Positions 11,301-24,009 of a stretch of 64,000 nucleotides of DNA are shown here, one piece after another. The position numbers were made by a program, and so were the translations under genes. The notes under the pieces were generated by a model. It was given only the letters and a program-made list of their open reading frames with translations. It had not been told where the DNA came from and did not search any database. Position 1 is the first letter of the stretch. The number at the start of each line of letters is the position of its first letter. This stretch comes from Rhytidiadelphus loreus (taxonomy: Eukaryota; Streptophyta; Bryopsida; Hypnales; Hylocomiaceae), in contig OX344763.1 of the NCBI GenBank assembly GCA_947034895.1, forward strand, positions 57,555,093 to 57,619,092, given 5' to 3'.

Positions 11301-13520
11301 TGAATTAATCAACAAAATATATAACTGGGAGTCACGATGAATGACTTTCTAGTACGTGGAAATGAAATATTCGTGCACGAACCTTGCCCTGTATTTTAAA
11401 GTCCACAAAATTGTAATCTCATGGAATTCATGTACAGAAATTTGGGAAAGAGGTTGTGCAAGTTGCAAGTGCTCCTAAACTCATGAATTAATCAACAAAA
11501 TATATAATTGGGAGTCACGATCAATGACTTTCTAGTACATGGAAATGAAATATTCGTGCACGAACCTGGCCCTCTATTTTAAAGTCCACAAAATTGTAAT
11601 CTCATGGAATTCATGTACAGAAATCTGGGAAAGAGGTTGTGCAAGTTGCAAGTGCTCCTAAACTCATGAATTAATCAAAAAAATATATAATTGGTGGTCA
11701 CGATGAATGACTTTCTAGTACGTGGAAATGAAATATTCGTGCAGGAACCTGGCCCTCTATTTTAAAGTCCACAAAATTGTAATCTCATGAAATTCATTGA
11801 AAGAAATCTGGGAAAGAGGTTGTGCAAGTTGCAAGTGCTCCTAAACTCATGAATTAATCAACAAAATATATAATTGGGAGTCACGATGAATGACTTTCTA
11901 GTACGTGGAAATGAAATATTCGTGCACGAACCTGGCCCTCTATTTTAAAGTCCACAAAATTGTAATCTCATGGAATTCATGTACAGAAATTTGGGAAAGA
12001 GGTTGTGCAAGTTGCAAGTGCTCCTAAACTCATGAATTAATCAAAAAAATATATAATTGGTGGTCACGATGAATGACTTTCTAGTACGTGGAAATGAAAT
12101 ATTCGTGCACGAACCTGGCCCTCTATTTTAAAGTCCACAAAATTGTAATCTCATGAAATTCATGTAGAGAAATCTGGGAAAGAGGTTGTGCAAGTTGCAA
12201 GTGCTCCTAAACTCATGAATTAATCAACAAAATATATAATTGGGAGTCACGATGAATGACTTTCTAGTACGTGGAAATGAAATATTCGTGCACGAACCTG
12301 GCCCTCTATTTTAAAGTCCACAAAATTGTAATCTCATGGAATTCATGTACAGAAATCTGGGAAAGAGGTTGTGCAAGTTGCAAGTGCTCCTAAACTCATG
12401 AATTAATCAAAAAAATATATAATTGGGAGTCACGATGAATGACTTTCTAGTACGTGGAAATGAAATATTCGTGCAGGAACCTGGCCCTCTATTTTAAAGT
12501 CCACAAAATTGTAATCTCATGGAATTCATGTACAGAAATCTGGGAAAGAGGTTGTGCAAGTTGCAAGTGCTCCTAAACTCATGAATTAATCAACAAAATA
12601 TATAATTGGGAGTCACGATGAATGACTTTCTAGTACGTGGAAATGAAATATTCGTGCACGAACCTGGCCCTCTATTTTAAAGTCCACAAAATTGTAATCT
12701 CATGAAATTCATGTACAGAAATCTGGGAAAGAGGTTGTGCAAGTTGCAAGTGCTCCTAAACTCATGAATTAATCAACAAAATATATAATTGGTGGTCACG
12801 ATGAATGACTTTCTAGTACGTGGAAATGAAATATTCGTGCACGAACCTGGCCCTCTATTTTAAAGTCCACAAAATTGTAATCTCATGGAATTCATGTACA
12901 GAAATCTGGGAAAGAGGTTGTGCAAGTTGCAAGTGCTCCTAAACTCATGAATTAATCAACAAAATATATAATTGGTGGTCACGATGAATGACTTTCTAGT
13001 ACGTGGAAATGAAATATTCGTGCATGAACCTGGCCCTCTATTTTAAAGTCCACAAAATTGTAATCTCATGAAATTCATTGAAAGAAATCTGGGAAAGAGG
13101 TTGTGCAAGTTGCAAGTGCTCCTAAACTCATGAATTAATCAAGAAAATATATAATTGGGAGTCACGATGAATGACTTTCTAGTACGTGGAAATGAAATAT
13201 TCGTGCAGGAACCTGGCCCTCTATTTTAAAGTCCACAAAATTGTAATCTCATGAAATTCATTGAAAGAAATCTGGGAAAGAGGTTGTGCAAGTTGCAAGT
13301 GCTCCTAAACTCATGAATTAATCAACAAAATATATAATTGGGAGTTACGATGAATGACTTTCTAGTACGTGGAAATGAAATATTCGTGCACGAACCTGGC
13401 CCTCTATTTTAAAGTCCACAAAATTGTAATCTCATGAAATTCATTGAAAGAAATCTGGGAAAGAGGTTGTGCAAGTTGCAAGTGCTCCTAAACTCATGAA
13501 TTAATCAAGAAAATATATAA
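8400..13520 (+). repeat. 12-monomer higher-order repeat, about 2.3 copies
   Basis: A 2,196-bp offset (12 x 183) aligns 8,400-10,595 with 10,596-12,791 and with a partial third copy to about 13,510. Markers recurring at this spacing include GGGAGTTACG (p170 T) at 8,954, 11,150 and 13,346, and the GATCAATG/GTACATGG monomer at 9,334 and 11,530. The first 1,080 bp of copies 1 and 2 match with only scattered differences; the later part has more (p32, p78, p150, p166). The third copy departs at about 13,510, where the GGTTC/SalI subtype begins. Confidence 0.85.
9490..10150 (+). repeat. segment duplicated at 14,248-14,908 (26-monomer offset)
   Basis: The offset is 4,758 bp (26 x 183). The diagnostic shared change is CATGAGTTAATC (p141 G) at 9,657 and 14,415, together with the same succession of GGTGG, GGGAG and A7-GGTGG monomers. 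The match ends where p78-89 becomes EcoRI type in the second copy. Confidence 0.8.
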
Positions 13521-13542
13521 TTGGGAGTCACGATGAATGACT

Positions 13543-14290
13543 TTCTAGTACGTGGAAATGAAATATTGGTTCACGAACCTTGCCCTGTATTTTAAAGTCG
13601 ACAAAATTGTAATCTCATGAAATTCATGTACAGAAATCTGGGAAAGAGGTTGTGCAAGTTGCAAGTGCTCCTAAACTCATGAATTAATCAACAAAATATA
13701 TAATTGGGAGTCACGATGACTGACTTTCTAGTACGTGGAAATGAAATATTCGTGCATGAACCTGGCCCTCTATTTTAAAGTCCAGAAAATTGTAATCTCA
13801 TGAAATTCATGTACAGAAATCTGGGAAAGAGGTTGTGCAAGTTGCAAGTGCTCCTAAACTCATGAATTAATCAACAAAATATATAATTGGGAGTCACGAT
13901 GAATGACTTTCTAGTACGTGGAAATGAAATATTGGTTCACGAACCTTGCCCTGTATTTTAAAGTCGACAAAATTGTAATCTCATGAAATTCATGTACAGA
14001 AATCTGGGAAAGAGGTTGTGCAAGTTGCAAGTGCTCCTAAACTCATGAATTAATCAACAAAATATATAATTGGGAGTCACGATGACTGACTTTCTAGTAC
14101 GTGGAAATGAAATATTCGTGCACGAACCTGGCCCTCTATTTTAAAGTCCACAAAATTGTAATCTCATGAAATTCATTGAAAGAAATCTGGGAATGAGGTT
14201 GTGCAAGTTGCAAGTGCTCCTAAACTCATGAATTAATCAACAAAATATATAATTGGTGGTCACGATGAATGACTTTCTAGTACGTGGAAA
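13543..14290 (+). repeat. 2-monomer duplication founding the GGTTC/SalI zone
   Basis: Two successive dimers occur here at 366-bp spacing. The first member has GGTTCACGAACC, CCTTGCCCTG and GTCGAC (13,568-13,602). The second has GATGACTGAC (p178 C) and usually GTCCAG (p60 G). The GATGACTGAC marker was seen only between about 13.7 and 21.4 kb, so this dimer type arose or was amplified locally. Confidence 0.8.
13568..13579. other. subtype-specific dyad GGTTC-AC-GAACC (p26-37)
   Basis: In this subtype two substitutions (p26 C to G, p29 G to T) destroy the 12-bp palindrome of the consensus. They create a different inverted repeat, GGTTC and GAACC with a two-base centre, shifted 2 bp to the right. 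It recurs in many monomers between 13.5 and 21.6 kb and again near 32,234, 33,331, 39,370, 42,298, 47,422, 48,703, 51,082, 58,586, 59,318, 61,695 and 61,878. It is usually linked to T at p39, G at p45 and the SalI site at p55-60. Confidence 0.85.
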
Positions 14291-14805
14291 TGAAATATTC
14301 GTGCACGAACCTGGCCCTCTATTTTAAAGTCCACAAAATTGTAATCTCATGAAATTCATTGAAAGAAATCTGGGAAAGAGGTTGTGCAAGTTGCAAGTGC
14401 TCCTAAACTCATGAGTTAATCAACAAAATATATAATTGGGAGTCACGATGAATGACTTTCTAGTACGTGGAAATGAAATATTCGTGCACGAACCTGGCCC
14501 TCTATTTTAAAGTCCACAAAATTGTAATCTCATGGAATTCATGTACAGAAATCTGGGAAAGAGGTTGTGCAAGTTGCAAGTGCTCCTAAACTCATGAATT
14601 AATCAAAAAAATATATAATTGGTGGTCACGATGAATGACTTTCTAGTACGTGGAAATGAAATATTCGTGCACGAACCTGGCCCTCTATTTTAAAGTCCAC
14701 AAAATTGTAATCTCATGGAATTCATGTACAGAAATCTGGGAAAGAGGTTGTGCAAGTTGCAAGTGCTCCTAAACTCATGAATTAATCAACAAAATATATA
14801 ATTGG

Positions 14806-15428
14806 TGGTCACGATGAATGACTTTCTAGTACGTGGAAATGAAATATTCGTGCATGAACCTGGCCCTCTATTTTAAAGTCCACAAAATTGTAATCTCATG
14901 GAATTCATGTACAGAAATCTGGGAAAGAGGTTGTGCAAGTTGCAAGTGCTCCTAAACTCATGAATTAATCAACAAAATATATAATTGGGAGTCACGATGA
15001 ATGACTTTCTAGTACGTGGAAATGAAATATTCGTGCACGAACCTGGCCCTCTATTTTAAAGTCCACAAAATTGTAATCTCATGAAATTCATGTACAGAAA
15101 CCTGGGAAAGAGGTTGTGCAAGTTGCAAGTGCTCCTAAACTCATGAATTAATCAAGAAAATATATAATTGGGAGTCACGATGAATGACTTTCTAGTACGT
15201 GGAAATGAAATATTCGTGCACGAACCTTGCCCTGTATTTTAAAGTCGACAAAATTGTAATCTCATGAAATTCATGTACAGAAATCTGGGAAAGAGGTTGT
15301 GCAAGTTGCAAGTGCTCCTAAACTCATGAATTAATCAACAAAATATATAATTGGGAGTCACGATGAATGACTTTCTAGTACGTGGAAATGAAATATTCGT
15401 GCACGAACCTGGCCCTCTATTTTAAAGT
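14806..15428 (+). repeat. segment duplicated at 15,721-16,343 (5-monomer offset)
   Basis: The offset is 915 bp (5 x 183). The shared marker GAAACCTGGG (p95 C) is at 15,101 and 16,016 and recurs at 18,761, which is 15 monomers further on as part of the larger duplication. The order of EcoRI-type, CCTGGG, SalI and plain monomers is the same in both copies. Confidence 0.8.
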
Positions 15429-18400
15429 CCACAAAAGTGTAATCTCATGAAATTCATTGAAAGAAATCTGGGAAAGAGGTTGTGCAAGTTGCAAGTGCTC
15501 CTAAACTCATGAATTAATCAACAAAATATATAACTGGGAGTCACGATGAATGACTTTCTAGTACGTGGAAATGAAATATTCGTGCACGAACCTTGCCCTG
15601 TATTTTAAAGTCCACAAAATTGTAATCTCATGGAATTCATGTACAGAAATTTGGGAAAGAGGTTTTGCAAGTTGCAAGTGCTCCTAAACTCATGAATTAA
15701 TCAACAAAATATATAATTGGGAGTCACGATGAATGACTTTCTAGTACGTGGAAATGAAATATTCGTGCATGAACCTGGCCCTCTATTTTAAAGTCCACAA
15801 AATTGTAATCTCATGGAATTCATGTACAGAAATCTGGGAAAGAGGTTGTGCAAGTTGCAAGTGCTCCTAAACTCATGAATTAATCAACAAAATATATAAT
15901 TGGGAGTCACGATGAATGACTTTCTAGTACGTGGAAATGAAATATTCGTGCACGAACCTGGCCCTCTATTTTAAAGTCCACAAAATTGTAATCTCATGAA
16001 ATTCATGTACAGAAACCTGGGAAAGAGGTTGTGCAAGTTGCAAGTGCTCCTAAACTCATGAATTAATCAAGAAAATATATAATTGGGAGTCACGATGAAT
16101 GACTTTCTAGTACGTGGAAATGAAATATTCGTGCACGAACCTTGCCCTGTATTTTAAAGTCGACAAAATTGTAATCTCATGAAATTCATGTACAGAAATC
16201 TGGGAAAGAGGTTGTGCAAGTTGCAAGTGCTCCTAAACTCATGAATTAATCAACAAAATATATAATTGGGAGTCACGATGAATGACTTTCTAGTACGTGG
16301 AAATGAAATATTCGTGCACGAACCTGGCCCTCTATTTTAAAGTCCACAAAATTGTAATCTCATGGAATTCATGTACAGAAATCTGGGAAAGAGGTTGTGC
16401 AAGTTGCAAGTGCTTCTAAACTCATGAATTAATCAACAAAATATATAATTGGGAGTCACGATGAATGACTTTCTAATACGTGGAAATGAAATATACGTGC
16501 ATGAATTTGGCCCTCTATTTTAAAGTCCACAAAATTGTAATCTCATGAAATTCATTGAAAGAAATCTGGGAAAGAGGTTGTGCAAGTTGCAAGTGCTCCT
16601 AAACTCATGAATTAATCAAGAAAATATATAATTGGGAGTCACGATGAATGACTTTCTAGTACGTGGAAATGAAATATTGGTTCACGAACCTTGCCCTGTA
16701 TTTTAAAGTCGACAAAATTGTAATCTCATGAAATTCATGTACAGAAATCTGGGAAAGAGGTTGTGCAAGTTGCAAGTGCTCCTAAACTCATGAATTAATC
16801 AACAAAATATATAATTGGGAGTCACGATGACTGACTTTCTAGTACGTGGAAATGAAATATTCGTGCATGAACCTGGCCCTCTATTTTAAAGTCCAGAAAA
16901 TTGTAATCTCATGAAATTCATTGAAAGAAATCTGGGAAAGAGGTTGTGCAAGTTGCAAGTGCTCCTAAACTCATGAATTAATCAACAAAATATATAACTG
17001 GGAGTCACGATGAATGACTTTCTAGTACGTGGAAATGAAATATTCGTGCACGAACCTTGCCCTGTATTTTAAAGTCCACAAAATTGTAATCTCATGGAAT
17101 TCATGTACAGAAATTTGGGAAAGAGGTTGTGCAAGTTGCAAGTGCTCCTAAACTCATGAATTAATCAAGAAAATATATAATTGGGAGTCACGATGAATGA
17201 CTTTCTAGTACGTGGAAATGAAATATTGGTTCACGAACCTTGCCCTGTATTTTAAAGTCGACAAAATTGTAATCTCATGAAATTCATGTACAGAAATCTG
17301 GGAAAGAGGTTGTGCAAGTTGCAAGTGCTCCTAAACTCATGAATTAATCAAAAAAATATATAATTGGGAGTCACGATGAATGACTTTCTAGTACGTGGAA
17401 ATGAAATATTCGTGCACGAACCTGGCCCTCTATTTTAAAGTCCACAAAATTGTAATCTCATGGAATTCATTGAAAGAAATCTGGAAAAGAGGTTGTGCAA
17501 GTTGCAAGTGCTCCTAAACTCATGAATTAATCAAGAAAATATATAATTGGGAGTCACGATGAATGACTTTCTAGTACGTGGAAATGAAATATTGGTTCAC
17601 GAACCTTGCCCTGTATTTTAAAGTCGACAAAATTGTAATCTCATGAAATTCATGTACAGAAATCTGGGAAAGAGGTTGTGCAAGTTGCAAGTGCTCCTAA
17701 ACTCATGAATTAATCAACAAAATATATAATTGGGAGTCACGATGACTGACTTTCTAGTACGTGGAAATGAAATATTCGTGCATGAACCTGGCCCTCTATT
17801 TTAAAGTCCAGAAAATTGTAATCTCATGAAATTCATTGAAAGAAATCTGGGAAAGAGGTTGTGCAAGTTGCAAGTGCTCCTAAACTCATGAATTAATCAA
17901 CAAAATATATAACTGGGAGTCACGATGAATGACTTTCTAGTACGTGGAAATGAAATATTCGTGCACGAACCTTGCCCTGTATTTTAAAGTCCACAAAATT
18001 GTAATCTCATGGAATTCATGTACAGAAATTTGGGAAAGAGGTTGTGCAAGTTGCAAGTGCTCCTAAACTCATGAATTAATCAACAAAATATATAATTGGG
18101 AGTCACGATGAATGACTTTCTAGTACGTGGAAATGAAATATTCGTGCACGAACCTGGCCCTCTATTTTAAAGTCCACAAAATTGTAATCTCATGAAATTC
18201 ATTGAAAGAAATCTGGGAAAGAGGTTGTGCAAGTTGCAAGTGCTCCTAAACTCATGAATTAATCAACAAAATATATAACTGGGAGTCACGATGAATGACT
18301 TTCTAGTACGTGGAAATGAAATATTCGTGCACGAACCTTGCCCTGTATTTTAAAGTCCACAAAATTGTAATCTCATGGAATTCATGTACAGAAATCTGGG

Positions 18401-20705
18401 AAAGAGGTTTTGCAAGTTGCAAGTGCTCCTAAACTCATGAATTAATCAACAAAATATATAATTGGGAGTCACGATGAATGACTTTCTAGTACGTGGAAAT
18501 GAAATATTCGTGCATGAACCTGGCCCTCTATTTTAAAGTCCACAAAATTGTAATCTCATGGAATTCATGTACAGAAATCTGGGAAAGAGGTTGTGCAAGT
18601 TGCAAGTGCTCCTAAACTCATGAATTAATCAACAAAATATATAATTGGGAGTCACGATGAATGACTTTCTAGTACGTGGAAATGAAATATTCGTGCACGA
18701 ACCTGGCCCTCTATTTTAAAGTCCACAAAATTGTAATCTCATGAAATTCATGTACAGAAACCTGGGAAAGAGGTTGTGCAAGTTGCAAGTGCTCCTAAAC
18801 TCATGAATTAATCAAGAAAATATATAATTGGGAGTCACGATGAATGACTTTCTAGTACGTGGAAATGAAATATTCGTGCACGAACCTTGCCCTGTATTTT
18901 AAAGTCGACAAAATTGTAATCTCATGAAATTCATGTACAGAAATCTGGGAAAGAGGTTGTGCAAGTTGCAAGTGCTCCTAAACTCATGAATTAATCAACA
19001 AAATATATAATTGGGAGTCACGATGAATGACTTTCTAGTACGTGGAAATGAAATATTCGTGCACGAACCTGGCCCTCTATTTTAAAGTCCACAAAATTGT
19101 AATCTCATGGAATTCATGTACAGAAATCTGGGAAAGAGGTTGTGCAAGTTGCAAGTGCTTCTAAACTCATGAATTAATCAACAAAATATATAATTGGGAG
19201 TCACGATGAATGACTTTCTAATACGTGGAAATGAAATATACGTGCATGAATTTGGCCCTCTATTTTAAAGTCCACAAAATTGTAATCTCATGAAATTCAT
19301 TGAAAGAAATCTGGGAAAGAGGTTGTGCAAGTTGCAAGTGCTCCTAAACTCATGAATTAATCAAGAAAATATATAATTGGGAGTCACGATGAATGACTTT
19401 CTAGTACGTGGAAATGAAATATTGGTTCACGAACCTTGCCCTGTATTTTAAAGTCGACAAAATTGTAATCTCATGAAATTCATGTACAGAAATCTGGGAA
19501 AGAGGTTGTGCAAGTTGCAAGTGCTCCTAAACTCATGAATTAATCAACAAAATATATAATTGGGAGTCACGATGACTGACTTTCTAGTACGTGGAAATGA
19601 AATATTCGTGCATGAACCTGGCCCTCTATTTTAAAGTCCAGAAAATTGTAATCTCATGAAATTCATTGAAAGAAATCTGGGAAAGAGGTTGTGCAAGTTG
19701 CAAGTGCTCCTAAACTCATGAATTAATCAACAAAATATATAACTGGGAGTCACGATGAATGACTTTCTAGTACGTGGAAATGAAATATTCGTGCACGAAC
19801 CTTGCCCTGTATTTTAAAGTCCACAAAATTGTAATCTCATGGAATTCATGTACAGAAATTTGGGAAAGAGGTTGTGCAAGTTGCAAGTGCTCCTAAACTC
19901 ATGAATTAATCAAGAAAATATATAATTGGGAGTCACGATGAATGACTTTCTAGTACGTGGAAATGAAATATTGGTTCACGAACCTTGCCCTGTATTTTAA
20001 AGTCGACAAAACTGTAATCTCATGAAATTCATGTACAGAAATCTGGGAAAGAGGTTGTGCAAGTTGCAAGTGCTCCTAAACTCATGAATTAATCAAAAAA
20101 ATATATAATTGGGAGTCACGATGAATGACTTTCTAGTACGTGGAAATGAAATATTCGTGCACGAACCTGGCCCTCTATTTTAAAGTCCACAAAATTGTAA
20201 TCTCATGGAATTCATTGAAAGAAATCTGGAAAAGAGGTTGTGCAAGTTGCAAGTGCTCCTAAACTCATGAATTAATCAACAAAATATATAATTGGGAGTC
20301 ACGATGAATGACTTTCTAGTACGTGGAAATGAAATATTGGTTCACGAACCTTGCCCTGTATTTTAAAGTCGACAAAATTGTAATCTCATGAAATTCATGT
20401 ACAGAAATCTGGGAAAGAGGTTGTGCAAGTTGCAAGTGCTCCTAAACTCATGAATTAATCAACAAAATATATAATTGGGAGTCACGATGACTGACTTTCT
20501 AGTACGTGGAAATGAAATATTCGTGCATGAACCTGGCCCTCTATTTTAAAGTCCAGAAAATTGTAATCTCATGAAATTCATTGAAAGAAATCTGGGAAAG
20601 AGGTTGTGCAAGTTGCAAGTGCTCCTAAACTCATGAATTAATCAACAAAATATATAACTGGGAGTCACGATGAATGACTTTCTAGTACGTGGAAATGAAA
20701 TATTG
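15370..20705 (+). repeat. 15-monomer tandem duplication (2 copies)
   Basis: Unit 2,745 bp (15 x 183): copy 1 is about 15,370-18,114, copy 2 about 18,115-20,705. Rare markers repeat at exactly this spacing: GAGGTTTTGC (15,661 and 18,406), TGCTTCTAAA (16,415 and 19,160), CTGGAAAAGAGG (17,485 and 20,230), CTAATACG with TACGTGCATGAATTTGG (about 16,475 and 19,220), and GATGACTGAC. Only isolated differences were noticed (for example 15,436 and 15,651). Copy 2 departs at p26 of the monomer starting 20,680, where GGTTC replaces CGTGC. Confidence 0.92.
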
Positions 20706-20710
20706 GTTCA

Positions 20711-21620
20711 CGAACCTTGCCCTGTATTTTAAAGTCGACAAAATTGTAATCTCATGAAATTCATGTACAGAAATCTGGGAAAGAGGTTGTGCAAGTTGCA
20801 AGTGCTCCTAAACTCATGAATTAATCAACAAAATATATAATTGGGAGTCACGATGAATGACTTTCTAGTACGTGGAAATGAAATATTCGTGCACGAACCT
20901 GGCCCTCTATTTTAAAGTCCACAAAATTGTAATCTCATGGAATTCATGTACAGAAATCTGGGAAAGAGGTTGTGCAAGTTGCAAGTGCTTCTAAACTCAT
21001 GAATTAATCAACAAAATATATAATTGGGAGTCACGATGAATGACTTTCTAATACGTGGAAATGAAATATACGTGCATGAATTTGGCCCTCTATTTTAAAG
21101 TCCACAAAATTGTAATCTCATGAAATTCATTGAAAGAAATCTGGGAAAGAGGTTGTGCAAGTTGCAAGTGCTCCTAAACTCATGAATTAATCAAGAAAAT
21201 ATATAATTGGGAGTCACGATGAATGACTTTCTAGTACGTGGAAATGAAATATTGGTTCACGAACCTTGCCCTGTATTTTAAAGTCGACAAAATTGTAATC
21301 TCATGAAATTCATGTACAGAAATCTGGGAAAGAGGTTGTGCAAGTTGCAAGTGCTCCTAAACTCATGAATTAATCAACAAAATATATAATTGGGAGTCAC
21401 GATGACTGACTTTGTAGTACGTGGAAATGAAATATTCGTGCATGAACCTGGCCCTCTATTTTAAAGTCCAGAAAATTGTAATCTCATGAAATTCATTGAA
21501 AGAAATCTGGGAAAGAGGTTGTGCAAGTTGCAAGTGCTCCTAAACTCATGAATTAATCAACAAAATATATAACTGGGAGTCACGATGAATGACTTTCTAG
21601 TACGTGGAAATGAAATATTC
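20711..21620 (+). repeat. partial third copy, 10-monomer offset to 18,881-19,790
   Basis: The offset is 1,830 bp (10 x 183). TGCTTCTAAA recurs at 20,990, followed by the CTAATACG, GAATTTGG, GGTTC/SalI and GATGACTGAC monomers in the same order as copy 2 of the 15-monomer unit. One private change is TTTGTAGTAC at 21,414. The segment returns to ordinary monomers at p39 of the unit starting 21,595. Five monomers of the 15-unit are therefore missing, as expected from unequal exchange out of phase. Confidence 0.88.
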
Positions 21621-24000
21621 GTGCACGAACCTGGCCCTCTATTTTAAAGTCCACAAAATTGTAATCTCATGAAATTCATTGAAAGAAATCTGGGAAAGAG
21701 GTTGTGCAAGTTGCAAGTGCTCCTAAACTCATGAATTAATCAAAAAAATATATAATTGGGAGTCACGATGAATGACTTTCTAGTACGTGGAAATGAAATA
21801 TTCGTGCATGAACCTGGCCCTCTATTTTAAAGTCCACAAAATTGTAATCTCATGAAATTCATTGAAAGAAATCTGGGAAAGAGGTTGTGCAAGTTGCAAG
21901 TGCTCCTAAACTCATGAATTAATCAACAAAATATATAATTGGGAGTCACGATGAATGACTTTCTAGTACGTGGAAATGAAATATTCGTGCATGAACCTGG
22001 CCCTCTATTTTAAAGTCCACAAAATTGTAATCTCATGAAATTCATTGAAAGAAATCTGGGAAAGAGGTTGTGCAAGTTGCAAGTGCTCCTAAACTCATGA
22101 ATTAATCAACAAAATATATAATTGGGAGTCACGATGAATGACTTTCTAGTACGTGGAAATGAAATATTCGTGCACGAACCTGGCCCTCTATTTTAAAGTC
22201 CACAAAATTGTAATCTCATGAAATTCATTGAAAGAAATCTGGGAAAGAGGTTGTGCAAGTTGCAAGTGCTCCTAAACTCATGAATTAATCAAGAAAATAT
22301 ATAATTGGGAGTCACGATGAATGACTTTCTAGTACGTGGAAATAAAATATTCGTGCACGAACCTGGCCCTCTATTTTAAAGTCCACAAAATTGTAATCTC
22401 ATGGAATTCATGTACAGAAATCTGGGAAAGAGGTTGTGCAAGTTGCAAGTGCTCCTAAACTCATGAATTAATCAACAAAATATATAATTGGGAGTCACGA
22501 TGAATGACTTTCTAGTACGTGGAAATGAAATATTCGTGCACGAACCTGGCCCTCTATTTTAAAGTCCACAAAATTGTAATCTCATGAAATTCATTGAAAG
22601 AAATCTGGGAAAGAGGTTGTGCAAGTTGCAAGTGCTCCTAAACTCATGAATTAATCAACAAAATATATAACTGGGAGTCACGATGAATGACTTTCTAGTA
22701 CGTGGAAATGAAATATTCGTGCACGAACCTTGCCCTGTATTTTAAAGTCCACAAAATTGTAATCTCATGGAATTCATGTACAGAAATTTGGGAAAGAGGT
22801 TGTGCAAGTTGCAAATGCTCCTAAACTCATGAATTAATCAACAAAATATATAATTGGGAGTCACGATGAATGACTTTCTAGTACGTGGAAATGAAATATT
22901 CGTGCATGAACCTGGCCCTCTATTTTAAAGTCCACAAAATTGTAATCTCATGAAATTCATTGAAAGAAATCTGGGAAAGAGGTTGTGCAAGTTGCAAGTG
23001 CTCCTAAACTCATGAATTAATCAACAAAATATATAATTGGGAGTCACGATGAATGACTTTCCAGTACGTGGAAATGAAATATTCGTGCACGAACCTGGCC
23101 CTCTATTTTAAAGTCCACAAAATTGTAATCTCATGGAATTCATTGAAAGAAATCTGGGAAAGAGGTTGTGCATGTTGGAAGTGCTCCTAAACTCATGAAT
23201 TAATCAACAAAATATATAATTGGGAGTCACGATGAATGACTTTCTAGTACGTGGAAATGAAATATTCGTGCACGAACCTGGCCCTCTATTTTAAAGTCCA
23301 CAAAATTGTAATCTCATGGAATTCATTGAAAGAAATCTGGGAAAGAGGTTGTGCAAGTTGCAAGTGCTCCTAAACTCATGAATTAATCAAAAAAATATAT
23401 AATTGGGAGTCACGATGAATGACTTTCTAGTACGTGGAAATGAAATATTCGTGCATGAACCTGGCCCTCTATTTTAAAGTCCACAAAATTGTAATCTCAT
23501 GAAATTCATTGAAAGAAATCTGGGAAAGAGGTTGTGCAAGTTGCAAGTGCTCCTAAACGCATGAATTAATCAACAAAATATATAATTGGGAGTCACGATG
23601 AATGACTTTCTAGTACGTGGAAATGAAATATTCGTGCACGAACCTGGCCCTCTATTTTAAAGTCCACAAAATTGTAATCTCATGGAATTCATGTACAGAA
23701 ATCTGGGAAAGAGGTTGTGCAAGTTGCAAGTGCTCCTAAACTCATGAATTAATCAACAAAATATATAATTGGGAGTCACGATGAATGATTTTCTAGTACG
23801 TGGAAATGAAATATTCGTGCATGAACCTGGCCCTCTATTTTAAAGTCCACAAAATTGTAATGTCATGAAATTCATTGAAAGAAATCTGGGAAAGAGGTTG
23901 TGCAAGTTGCAAGTGCTCCTAAACTCATGAATTAATCAACAAAATATATAATTGGGAGTCACGATGAATGACTTTCTAGTACGTGGAAATGAAATATTCG
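21620..24000 (+). repeat. array segment: mixed monomers, no clear higher-order unit
   Basis: About 13 monomers, mainly TTGAAAG type with a few TGTACAG. Private changes include GGAAATAAAATAT near 22,344, TTTCCAGTACG at 23,061, CATGTTGGAAG at 23,173-23,178 (both halves of the TGCAAGT pair altered), AACGCATG near 23,558 and AATGATTTTC near 23,789. The GGTTC/SalI and GATGACTGAC subtypes are absent. No gene or foreign insertion is present. Confidence 0.8.
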
Positions 24001-24009
24001 TGCACGAAC

